Of a stretch of 45,691 bases of DNA, positions 9,757-18,020 are shown piece after piece. The translations under genes were made by a program, and so were the position numbers. Below the pieces are notes generated by a model. The model was given only the letters and a program-made list of their open reading frames with translations. It was not told the origin of the DNA and searched no databases. The stretch is from Crocinitomicaceae bacterium (GTDB lineage: Bacteria > Bacteroidota > Bacteroidia > Flavobacteriales_D > Crocinitomicaceae), in assembly GCA_023254905.1 (NCBI GenBank), contig JALRKF010000081.1:1-45691 (forward strand), given 5' to 3'. Position 1 is the first letter of the stretch. Each line of letters begins with the position of its first letter.

Positions 9757-10434
9757 ATGACAAAGAAATTGTCAGCCGGTCGAGCAAAAGTGATATTCAC
9801 ATTTCTACTTTTATTCGCACCGGCTTTTTTATTGATATTTGTTGCCACTCGGAGCTGCGAGCACAAGTTTAAGGAGTTAGATGACTTCGGTGCAGCGATT
9901 AACTATTCTTTTATAAAAGCCGATGGAGAATTAGTTAAGGCCGAAGAAATGAAGGGTAACATTGTAATGTTCACGACTCTGCAGACTTCGTGTCCCGAAG
10001 AATGTGCTGTATCATTCTGGCATTTAAATCAAAAGATATATCAACACTTAAGAAAAAATAAGAAGAAATTAGGCACCGTAAAGATCCTCTCTCTTGTAAC
10101 GGATGGTAAGGGTAACCCTATCGAAGATTTAACTCCTGTGGTGGACATGCTTAATGATGAAGTAGAGGATTACGATCCGAATATTTGGATAGTTGCATCA
10201 GGAGATGCACGAGCAATGTATAATTTCGAGAAAAACGGAAAGTCTTTACTTCAGAACGGTAAAGAATATTTTGGAGGTGAGGCATTTCAAGAGTTAGTTC
10301 TTTTAGTAGATCGAGAAAATCATTTGAGAATGGTTTTATCCGGAGCTTCGGAAGGAATGATCCGAAGAATGTTCGAACATGTGGCTTTACTTAAGAAGAG
10401 TTATGACACAAAAGAATATGATAAAGCACATTAG
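9757..10434 (+). CDS. SCO1/SenC-like thioredoxin-fold protein (paralogue 1)
   Basis: N-terminal TM anchor; GNIVMFTTLQTSCPEECAVSFWHLNQKI (CxxxC). Confidence 0.8.
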   Translation: MTKKLSAGRAKVIFTFLLLFAPAFLLIFVATRSCEHKFKELDDFGAAINYSFIKADGELVKAEEMKGNIVMFTTLQTSCPEECAVSFWHLNQKIYQHLRKNKKKLGTVKILSLVTDGKGNPIEDLTPVVDMLNDEVEDYDPNIWIVASGDARAMYNFEKNGKSLLQNGKEYFGGEAFQELVLLVDRENHLRMVLSGASEGMIRRMFEHVALLKKSYDTKEYDKAH

Positions 10435-11080
10435 TTGTTTGTTCACTTTACTTGCAATAGTCGCTTGTAAAGATTCAGAAGTAGAACGAGCTTTACCCAT
10501 TCTGGGTAATAAAGATGTCGAATATATTACTGTGAATGGCAAGGAGTTGGCAGATACACTTTTTCATACTGTTCGTGAGTTTGAATATCTCAATCAGGAT
10601 TCCGCATATGTAACCTCAAAAGACTTGAGTGGTAAAATCTGGATATCAGATTTCTTCTTCTCATATTGTCCTACCATTTGTCCACCAATGACCTCTCAAA
10701 TGAAACGATTAAATTCAAATCTTTCTGATTTGAAAGATCACATTCAGTTTTTGAGCTTTTCCATTGATCCTGACAGAGATAGTCCAACTCGTTTACGTGA
10801 ATATAGAATGCTACATGGAATCAAGAGTTCGAATTGGATGTTTCTGACCGGAGACGAGAACGCGACACACGATTTGGGGGTAAATTATTTTTTTGTTGCT
10901 GCAACGGATGATCCAGATGAGCCAGGAGGATTTGCTCATGGTGATATATTCACGCTGGTTGACACAAACGGAAGGGTAAGAGGTATTTATCATGGTACTG
11001 AGACTCATGCTGTAGATAGTTTAGAAAAGGATGTTCGTAAATTATTAAGAATTGAATATGGAATCGAAGGAGATAACTAG
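10403..11080 (+). CDS. SCO1/SenC family lipoprotein (paralogue 2)
   Basis: Lipobox-like IVACKD; GKIWISDFFFSYCPTICPPMTSQM (CxxxC), FLSFSIDPDRDSPTRLREY, and GGFAHGDIFTLVDTNGRVRGIYHG. ATG 10403 preferred over 10379. Confidence 0.92.
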   Translation: MTQKNMIKHISCLFTLLAIVACKDSEVERALPILGNKDVEYITVNGKELADTLFHTVREFEYLNQDSAYVTSKDLSGKIWISDFFFSYCPTICPPMTSQMKRLNSNLSDLKDHIQFLSFSIDPDRDSPTRLREYRMLHGIKSSNWMFLTGDENATHDLGVNYFFVAATDDPDEPGGFAHGDIFTLVDTNGRVRGIYHGTETHAVDSLEKDVRKLLRIEYGIEGDN

Positions 11081-11576
11081 CGGATTGAGGAAGTGGATTA
11101 TAATTTTATCGGTAATAATACCATTGGCTGTTGCCGCTTTATTTGGGATAAAGATAGAAGGGGTTGACCTTTCATTTCTTCCTCCAATCTATGCAGGAAT
11201 TAATGGATTAACAGCAATATTGTTAATTGCAGCTTTAATCTCCATCAAAACCAAAAGAGTTGATCTTCATAAAAGATTGATTCAGTCTTGCTTAATGTTG
11301 TCATTATTGTTTTTGCTGGCCTATGTTGCCTATCATATTACCTCAGAGACAACAGTTTACGGAGGACAGTACAAACCAATCTATTACTTTATTTTGATAT
11401 CTCACATCTTTCTAAGTATTACGGTGATTCCTTTGGTTTTATTTACTTATCTCTTTGCATGGGAAGGTAACTTTGAAAAACACAAGAAATGGGCAAAAGT
11501 GAGCTTCCCAATCTGGTTATATGTTGCAGTCACGGGAGTCGTTGTATATTTTATGATTTCTCCCTTCTATACATAG
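11052..11576 (+). CDS. DUF420-like membrane protein (cytochrome oxidase associated)
   Basis: Multi-TM; LPPIYAGINGLTAILLIAALISIKTKRVDLHKRLIQSCL; ILISHIFLSITVIPLVLFTYLFAWEGNFEKHKKWAK typical of DUF420; conserved location after SCO. Confidence 0.88.
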   Translation: MNMESKEITSGLRKWIIILSVIIPLAVAALFGIKIEGVDLSFLPPIYAGINGLTAILLIAALISIKTKRVDLHKRLIQSCLMLSLLFLLAYVAYHITSETTVYGGQYKPIYYFILISHIFLSITVIPLVLFTYLFAWEGNFEKHKKWAKVSFPIWLYVAVTGVVVYFMISPFYT

Positions 11577-12684
11577 AAAGAACTTCGTAAACCCGACGCG
11601 CCGTTTCATCCCAAGAGAATTTTTTCGCACGCTCTAACCCCCTCTCCTTAAGCTCCAATTGTAAATCAGGATCTTCTGCAAGTTGTTTCATTTTGCGAGA
11701 GATATCCATTGAATCAAAGGGATCACAATAAAGAGCTGCATCTCCTCCAACCTCAGGAAGGGATGTCCTATTACCAGTAATTATTGGTACACCGGCTTTC
11801 ATCGCTTCCACAATTGGAATTCCAAAACCTTCAAAATAAGGAACAAAAACAAAAATATTTGCTGCGCCCATCAATTTTGAGAGCTCCTCTAATGAGAGAT
11901 GACCGGTGAAGTGAATTGAATCTTTGATGTTTTCTGAAATAATAATATCACCACTAGAATTCTTCCAAAGATCAGTACCGACAACCACTAACTCCATAAC
12001 ATTATCTGGATTCTCATTTCTAAAAATCGAATAGGCTTCAATCAGTCTGCGCAAGTTCTTACGAGGGTGCAAAGCACCTACAAATAAGAAGTATGGTTTC
12101 CCATTGGTGTATTTCTCGCGAATATTTTCCTTTTTAATATTTGGAAGAGGACTAAAAATATCCGATGCTCCGTTCCAAACTGCCGTAATTTTGTCTAACG
12201 ATATATCGTATGTCTCCGCTATATCTCTTCTAGAGTATTCAGAAACCGTAAGAATATGATCCGAGACATCAGCAAACTTGGGGAAGTAAGACTTGTAGTA
12301 TTTCAGGAAATGGCGGGGCAAGTCCTCAGGATAATGCTCAAAGTTCAAGTCATGAATAACCGGTACTTGGGGAATCTTTATAGTTAATGAAAGATAACCA
12401 TCAGGAGAAAAAAAGACATCAGGCTTGTACTTTTTAATCGCTCTTTTAATTGACCAATTAAACCATATTTTGAACAGAAAGGGATGCCTTGCTTGTGGAG
12501 TCAGTACCACTTGTTTTGCATTTGGACCAAAATTAAATTCTGAAGAAGGTTTGCGGTCAAAAAAGAGAATAAAATCGTCCTCCGGATGGGTCTCAACTAT
12601 ACGCTTCACTACCTCATAAGTATACCAGCCTATACCCTCCATTTTATTGGAGATTAATAAACGTGTATTGATTGCGATTCGCAT
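11551..12684 (-). CDS. Glycosyltransferase family 4 protein
   Basis: KPYFLFVGALHPRKNLRRLIEAYSIF, FVPYFEGFGIPIVEAMKAGVPIITGNRTSLPEVGGDAALYCDPFD. Confidence 0.92.
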   Translation of the reverse strand: MRIAINTRLLISNKMEGIGWYTYEVVKRIVETHPEDDFILFFDRKPSSEFNFGPNAKQVVLTPQARHPFLFKIWFNWSIKRAIKKYKPDVFFSPDGYLSLTIKIPQVPVIHDLNFEHYPEDLPRHFLKYYKSYFPKFADVSDHILTVSEYSRRDIAETYDISLDKITAVWNGASDIFSPLPNIKKENIREKYTNGKPYFLFVGALHPRKNLRRLIEAYSIFRNENPDNVMELVVVGTDLWKNSSGDIIISENIKDSIHFTGHLSLEELSKLMGAANIFVFVPYFEGFGIPIVEAMKAGVPIITGNRTSLPEVGGDAALYCDPFDSMDISRKMKQLAEDPDLQLELKERGLERAKKFSWDETARRVYEVLSMYRREKS

Positions 12685-13328
12685 TAAAACTGTAGTATGT
12701 AATTGGCTTTTTGCTCTTTCCCTATGGTTGTCTCTGGCCCGTGACCGCAGAACACAACGGTATCCTCTGGTAACATAAACATGGTATTGTAAATGGACTC
12801 TTTGAGTGTTTCAAGATCACCTCCCGGAAGATCAATACGCCCAAAACTACCGGCAAAAAGCACATCTCCATTTATTACATAGTTCTCGGATATATTGTGG
12901 TAAACAACATGTCCTGTACAATGTCCAGGAGTATAATAAACGGAAAACGAAATATCACCAAAGACTAGCTCCTCATTTCCTTTTAAAAGGATATCTGGTT
13001 CTTTAGGTTCTCGATAACCTGGAAAGCCATACATATGTGCATATTGTGACACAGCCATTAATGTTTGAAGGTCTTTTTCATGAAGATAATATGGGACTTC
13101 ATATTGCTTCGTGATGAAATCAACACCGAGAACATGATCAATATGCGCATGAGTTAGCAAAACAGCCATCGGTTTTAAATGATTCTTTTCGATATACGAT
13201 AGAAGGGTTTCCTCCTCATCACGATCATAACATCCAGGATCAATAATGACACAATTGGAACCGTCGTGAATTACGTATGTGTTTTCCTGAAAAGGATTAA
13301 AAATAAACTTTTCAATATGCGATGGCAT
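12684..13328 (-). CDS. MBL-fold metallohydrolase (glyoxalase II-like)
   Basis: LTHAHIDHVLGVDF, YTPGHCTGHVVY, GDVLFAGSFGRIDLPGGD, VVFCGHGPETTIGKE. Confidence 0.93.
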   Translation of the reverse strand: MPSHIEKFIFNPFQENTYVIHDGSNCVIIDPGCYDRDEEETLLSYIEKNHLKPMAVLLTHAHIDHVLGVDFITKQYEVPYYLHEKDLQTLMAVSQYAHMYGFPGYREPKEPDILLKGNEELVFGDISFSVYYTPGHCTGHVVYHNISENYVINGDVLFAGSFGRIDLPGGDLETLKESIYNTMFMLPEDTVVFCGHGPETTIGKEQKANYILQF

Positions 13329-13406
13329 GTATATTTTTTTCGTAAAAATAGAACGAAATTAAATAACACATATTTTCGGCACTATTTTTGGACTTGGAGA
13401 TATCAT

Positions 13407-13414
13407 TATATTTG
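13407..13414 (+). promoter_or_regulatory. Bacteroidota -7 box (TATATTTG) with upstream TTTG (13387-13390)
   Basis: TTTG-N16-TATATTTG upstream of the lipoprotein ATG at 13428. Confidence 0.55.
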
Positions 13415-13427
13415 CAAAAAAAAGAAA

Positions 13428-13964
13428 ATGAAATATACGTTGTTACTTATTGTTGGTTTAATTCTTATGAGTTGTGGTACAAGAGTTCCATACACCACTT
13501 CTATTCGAGATGAGTTTGGATTGGATTCAGAGGCTGCGGTTAAGAAGGTTCAATTCTTTACATCTTCAACAATTATTTTAGAAAGATCAAAAGAATCAGG
13601 AAATCAAGGAACGAGTGATGATGGAGCCTTGGTAACCAACTCAAGTAAAGAACAAGATAGAGTCATTATACCGATTGGCACCAAATGTGTTTTTGATAGT
13701 TATGATGAAGACGAAGGACTCGTGGTTAGGTTTGAGGTAGGTGTAGGAAAAACGATTACCTTCAAATTGAGAGAGGGTCAGAATTCAGGAAAATTCTTTT
13801 TGAGTGCGAACTGGAGAAGCGGAAAAAAAGGAGGAGAATTGGAATACGGGAATGAAACATACTATGCGTCACCCACCAGTGCTACAGCCTATTTACAGGT
13901 TGTTTTGAAGAAATTGCAGAAAACGAAGAGAAAAGATAGAGTTGTGAAAGGAATGAAAATATAA
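13428..13964 (+). CDS. Hypothetical lipoprotein
   Basis: MKYTLLLIVGLILMSCGTRVPYTT: signal peptide plus lipobox. The ORF-track start at 13266 overlaps the divergent MBL gene and its promoter, so 13428 is preferred. Confidence 0.75.
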   Translation: MKYTLLLIVGLILMSCGTRVPYTTSIRDEFGLDSEAAVKKVQFFTSSTIILERSKESGNQGTSDDGALVTNSSKEQDRVIIPIGTKCVFDSYDEDEGLVVRFEVGVGKTITFKLREGQNSGKFFLSANWRSGKKGGELEYGNETYYASPTSATAYLQVVLKKLQKTKRKDRVVKGMKI

Positions 13965-13966
13965 TT

Positions 13967-13993
13967 GAAAGCTCCCGAAAGGGGGCTTTTTTA
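13967..13993 (+). terminator. Rho-independent terminator after the lipoprotein gene
   Basis: AAAGCTCCC GAAA GGGGGCTTTTTT hairpin plus T-run. Confidence 0.85.
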
Positions 13994-14014
13994 TTCTAGT
14001 TTAGCAGGAGCATT

Positions 14015-14221
14015 TCAATTAGTTTTTTCTAATGTAACCCCTTGAATTTCCTTTTGGTCCTTGATCATCTTTTTTTGAGGTAGTACCTCTTCGTTGTATT
14101 TAGTATAAATGAGGATGCTTAGTATAGTTATGCAGATAACATAAAAGAGAAGCCTAACTAAATACCATTTGGACCCTTTCACAGAAGTGTACTTTTGAAG
14201 GTTTATCTTTTTCTCTCGCAT
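14015..14221 (-). CDS. Small single-TM hypothetical protein
   Basis: 68 aa: MREKKINLQKYTSVKGSKWYLVRLLFYVICITILSILIYTKYNEEVLPQKK…; sits in an otherwise empty intergenic region with plausible basic N-terminus plus TM. Confidence 0.5.
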   Translation of the reverse strand: MREKKINLQKYTSVKGSKWYLVRLLFYVICITILSILIYTKYNEEVLPQKKMIKDQKEIQGVTLEKTN

Positions 14222-14244
14222 GCCACAAATTTAAGCATTTCTCA

Positions 14245-14252
14245 TACCTTTG
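14245..14252 (+). promoter_or_regulatory. Bacteroidota -7 box (TACCTTTG) upstream of galE
   Basis: TAnnTTTG match; 6 nt before the ATG at 14259. Confidence 0.5.
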
Positions 14253-14258
14253 TTGTCG

Positions 14259-15287
14259 ATGGAAAACAAAACGATACTTGTTTCAGGCGGGGCTGGTTAT
14301 ATTGGTTCGCATACCGTCGTAGAGCTTTTCAAAGCTGGCTATCAAGCGATTATTGTAGATGATTTTAGGGCCTCTAGTGAAAGGATGATTACAGGAGTTC
14401 AGGATTTGATCCAAACGGATGTAAAGGTTTACAGAATTGATATTTGCGATAAGGATAAATTAGAAGAAATTTTCGCGTCAAACAAGATTTCTGGAATCAT
14501 ACATTTTGCGGCATTGAAAGCAGTTGGGGAATCAGTCGAAGAGCCATTGATGTATTACAGAAACAATCTGCATGGCTTGATCAACATGGTTGAGCTCGCC
14601 GATAAGTATGGGGTGAACAATTTCGTTTTCTCTTCGTCATGTACGGTATATGGTGAGCCTAAGGGAACTAGAAAAGTTCATGAGGGAACTCCAATCGGAC
14701 ATACACCCTCTCCATATGGTGCGACTAAACAAATGGGCGAAAGGATCCTACAGGATTGTGTGAATTCTTCTAAGTTGAATTTGGCAGTTCTTTCGTTGCG
14801 ATATTTTAACCCTGTTGGGGCGCATCCGAGTGGCCTGATAGGTGAATTACCGAATGGAAAACCAAACAACCTAATGCCCTTTGTGACACAAACAGCCGCG
14901 GGTATTCGGGAAAAATTAACAGTTTTCGGGAATGACTATAATACAGCTGATGGGACATGTATCCGTGATTTTATTCATGTTGTTGATTTAGCTCAAGCAC
15001 ATGTCTCTGGGTTAGAGTGGCTCTCAACAGTAGAGGGTAGCAATATGGAATTTGTAAACCTTGGTACAGGAAAGGGGACGAGTGTATTAGAGATAATCAA
15101 TAACTTTGAACAGCTCACTGGAGTGAAGTTGAACTGGGAATTTGGCAGTAGAAGAGAGGGTGATTTAGAAGAGATATTTGCTGAGACTAAAAAAGCAGAA
15201 GAACTGCTCGGATGGAAATCAAAGTTGACATTTAAAGACGCTATTGTAGATGCTTGGAATTGGGAACAAAAATTAATGAATGAATAA
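14259..15287 (+). CDS. galE: UDP-glucose 4-epimerase
   Basis: ILVSGGAGYIGSHTVVELFKAGY; FSSSCTVYG…SPYGATKQMGERIL; RYFNPVGAHPSGLIGE. Track start 14250 is a TTG; ATG 14259 preferred. Confidence 0.96.
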   Translation: MENKTILVSGGAGYIGSHTVVELFKAGYQAIIVDDFRASSERMITGVQDLIQTDVKVYRIDICDKDKLEEIFASNKISGIIHFAALKAVGESVEEPLMYYRNNLHGLINMVELADKYGVNNFVFSSSCTVYGEPKGTRKVHEGTPIGHTPSPYGATKQMGERILQDCVNSSKLNLAVLSLRYFNPVGAHPSGLIGELPNGKPNNLMPFVTQTAAGIREKLTVFGNDYNTADGTCIRDFIHVVDLAQAHVSGLEWLSTVEGSNMEFVNLGTGKGTSVLEIINNFEQLTGVKLNWEFGSRREGDLEEIFAETKKAEELLGWKSKLTFKDAIVDAWNWEQKLMNE

Positions 15288-16026
15288 GATCAAACTTATA
15301 CTGCCGTTTTTTATCGCTCCGCTTATTGCAGTAGGACAGTACGATGGAGTAGGGGATAATGAGATCTCACGTTTTCGTCCAGGTACAATGTGGTTCATGA
15401 CAGGATTTCGACCTGCAATTCCCGAAAAGGTTAGAAAATATGATCGACTAGTTTTTGACATCACCTACAATGATTGGTTAGGGGATAGAGACCCTTTCAA
15501 AGTAAGATGGAATTCAATTGGATTTAATTCAAGTTGGATGTTCGATATTCCTATAGCAAAGAGTAATTTGGTCGCTTTAGGAATCGGTCCTAGTTACAGC
15601 TTACAACGTTTTGTGCACAATGAGGTTGTTTTAAATGATTCAAGCTTGAATTATACACAGTTTTCGAATCAGCTTAATCTATCTGAAGATTGGCAAGAGG
15701 GATTCAATGTACATGAATTTTCGCTACCTGTTGAAATAAGATTTAGAACAAAGGGATGGAAGCATTTCAAATTTCATGTCGGGGGGAAGATAGGTTACAG
15801 AACCAATATAATTCGTAGGGCTAAATTTGATAATGGAAGTGAAAAGTACGAAATTCGATACCGCTCATTGCCAGATGTAAGTCATCTCTCTTATAGTGCT
15901 CACGCAAGAATTGGAATGAGAAGTTGGGCATTTTTTGCATCGTATAATTTCAGTCCACTGTTCGCTTCTGATCAGAGTATCGAACTATATCCAATCCAAT
16001 TGGGCTTGAGTGTTTCATTATTCTAA
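15280..16026 (+). CDS. Predicted outer-membrane beta-barrel-like protein (PorT-like)
   Basis: N-terminal signal-like MNKIKLILPFFIAPLIAVGQ; alternating short hydrophobic strands and aromatic-rich C-terminus (LYPIQLGLSVSLF). Overlaps end of galE. Confidence 0.6.
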   Translation: MNKIKLILPFFIAPLIAVGQYDGVGDNEISRFRPGTMWFMTGFRPAIPEKVRKYDRLVFDITYNDWLGDRDPFKVRWNSIGFNSSWMFDIPIAKSNLVALGIGPSYSLQRFVHNEVVLNDSSLNYTQFSNQLNLSEDWQEGFNVHEFSLPVEIRFRTKGWKHFKFHVGGKIGYRTNIIRRAKFDNGSEKYEIRYRSLPDVSHLSYSAHARIGMRSWAFFASYNFSPLFASDQSIELYPIQLGLSVSLF

Positions 16027-16028
16027 TG

Positions 16029-16799
16029 ATGTTCATTGATACGCATACCCACTTGTTTGTTGAGCAATTCAATGAGGACCGAGAGGAGGTTGTGCAGCGC
16101 GCAATGGATACCGGTGTTGAAGTGATGCTACTTCCGAATATTGATCTGGAGAGCATTCCTCAAATGAATGAGCTTGCAGCCAAATACCCAAACAACTGTT
16201 TCCCAATGATGGGATTACACCCAGGATCAGTTGATCAAAATTGGAAACAGACACTCCAAACAATAGAGAAAGAACTTTTTGAAAATACATATATCGCCGT
16301 TGGTGAGATTGGCATCGACCTTTATTGGTCAAGAGAATTTGAAGAAGCGCAGAAAGAGGTGTTCCGTCAACAGGTGCTTTGGGCAAAGGAACTAGGCAAA
16401 CCAATTGTGATACATGCAAGGGAAGCGTTTGATGAGATCTTTGAGATTATTGATGAATTGAATGATGAGAGTCTAACTGGGATCTTCCATTGCTTCACAG
16501 GAACATTGGAACAGGCCAATCATGTGATTAATTATGGAGGCTTTAAAATGGGGCTGGGAGGTGTGCTAACGTATAAAAAGTCTGGGTTAGATAAAGTGAT
16601 CGAAAACGTGGATCTGAAGCATTTAGTTTTGGAGACAGATTCACCATACTTACCACCAACGCCATACAGAGGAAAACGAAATGAGTCGAGTTATTTGTTG
16701 CATATAGCAGAGAAGCTTGCGGACGTTCAATCGATAACATTAAAGCAGGTTGCTGAGGTGACAACCCAGAATGCTAAGGAAATTTTTAATTGGGATTAA
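16029..16799 (+). CDS. tatD: TatD family hydrolase
   Basis: MFIDTHTHLFVEQFNEDREEV; AVGEIGIDLYW; FHCFTGTLEQA; LVLETDSPYLPPTPYRGKRNE. Confidence 0.94.
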   Translation: MFIDTHTHLFVEQFNEDREEVVQRAMDTGVEVMLLPNIDLESIPQMNELAAKYPNNCFPMMGLHPGSVDQNWKQTLQTIEKELFENTYIAVGEIGIDLYWSREFEEAQKEVFRQQVLWAKELGKPIVIHAREAFDEIFEIIDELNDESLTGIFHCFTGTLEQANHVINYGGFKMGLGGVLTYKKSGLDKVIENVDLKHLVLETDSPYLPPTPYRGKRNESSYLLHIAEKLADVQSITLKQVAEVTTQNAKEIFNWD

Positions 16800-16809
16800 C
16801 TTGATTCGG

Positions 16810-17834
16810 ATGAGCAAACCAAAAATTCTAATAATTTATACAGGTGGTACAATTGGGATGATCAAGAATCGTGAAACAGGAAGTCTGTCCAGTGTAGATT
16901 TTACACATGTTTACGATCATATTCCTGAATTGAATAGAGTGAATGCTGAAGTAAGTTCAGTTAGTGTTCAAACCCCAAGGATTCCTCTGAAATAGGCACA
17001 GAAAACTGGCAGGAAATAGCCGAAATTATTTCTGATAATTATAAACCTTTCGATGGCTTTGTTGTGTTGCATGGTTCAGACACTATGGCGTACACTGCAT
17101 CTGCACTTAGCTTTATGTTAGAAGGTCTTCGGAAACCAGTTATTTTAACGGGTTCACAATTACCGATAGGAGTAATTAGAACGGATGGTAAGGAAAACAT
17201 TATCACTGCCATAGAGATTGCCGCAGAGAAAAGAGCGGACGGATCAGCTTTGATACAAGAAGTTGGAGTGTATTTCGATTATACGCTCTTCAGAGGAAAT
17301 CGTTGTACGAAAGATTCCGCAGAAAATTTTGAGGCTTTTAGATCTCCGAACTTAAGACCTTTGGCTATTGCCGGTGTAAGTATTCATTATAACGAGGAAA
17401 TTTTTTGGCAAACTGAGCGCACGGATCTCGTTCTAAGGAAAGACATGTCGGATGAGGTTTTATTGATCAAACTTTTCCCTGGAATGCGTTTTGATTTTCT
17501 CTCTAAGATTATTGAAATGAAGAATGTAAAAGGTCTGATAATTGAATCTTTTGGTTCGGGTAATGGACCTTACGATGAGCTATTGAAAAGTGTACTAAAG
17601 AAGTTTGACGATAAAGGCGGTATTATATTAAATATAACACAATGCAGTTCAGGATCTGTCTCGGCAGGAATGTATGCGTCTAGTAATATTTTTAAGGAGG
17701 CCAGTGTGGTCACCGGAGGGGATATGACTACTGAAGCGGCGGTTACAAAATTAATGTATTTACTTGCAAATGCTCCTTTGGAAAATGTGAAGCAATTATT
17801 GCAAGAATCTCTTAGAGGAGAAATGACGCATTGA
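16810..17834 (+). pseudogene. Type I L-asparaginase interrupted by a single-nucleotide frameshift near 16976-16981
   Basis: N-part KPKILIIYTGGTIGMIKNRETGSL (ORF 16771..16995) and C-part LHGSDTMAYTASALSFMLEGLRKPVILTGSQLPIG (ORF 17064..17834). The bridging sequence in the second frame reads DSSEIGTENWQEIAEIISDNYKPFDGFVVLHG, which restores a continuous asparaginase. Confidence 0.9.
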
Positions 17835-17865
17835 TCAACTTTTTGTACTTTAGCGGCTCGATTTT

Positions 17866-17953
17866 GGAGAGGTGCATGAGTGGCTGAAATGGCACGCCTG
17901 GAAAGCGTGTGTACCCTAACCGGGTACCGAGGGTTCGAATCCCTCTCTCTCCG
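17866..17953 (+). tRNA. tRNA-Ser (anticodon GGA)
   Basis: GGAGAGG…GAGTGGCTGAAATGGCACGCCTGGAAAGCGTG (anticodon loop CTGGAAA), long variable arm GTACCC/GGGTAC, T arm GAGGGTTCGAATCCCTC, 3' TCTCTCCG. Confidence 0.95.
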
Positions 17954-17966
17954 CAAGCTTTCAGAG

Positions 17967-17994
17967 AAGCTGTTGATTTTAAGGCAGCTTTTTT
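17967..17994 (+). terminator. Terminator after tRNA-Ser
   Basis: AAGCTG…CAGCTT stem followed by TTTT. Confidence 0.6.
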
Positions 17995-18020
17995 GAAAAC
18001 TTAATTATACCCTTCTAGTC

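Noticed and set aside
13266-13427. N-terminal extension of the lipoprotein ORF
   Set aside because: Overlaps the divergent MBL gene start and a promoter; a signal peptide with lipobox begins at 13428.
16069-16419. 116-aa antisense ORF within tatD
   Set aside because: Antisense of a conserved hydrolase; no motif support.
17570-17956. 128-aa minus ORF overlapping asparaginase and tRNA-Ser (MRRERDSNPRYPVRVHTLSRRAIS…)
   Set aside because: Its N-terminus is the reverse complement of the tRNA; this is a well-known spurious ORF type in annotations.
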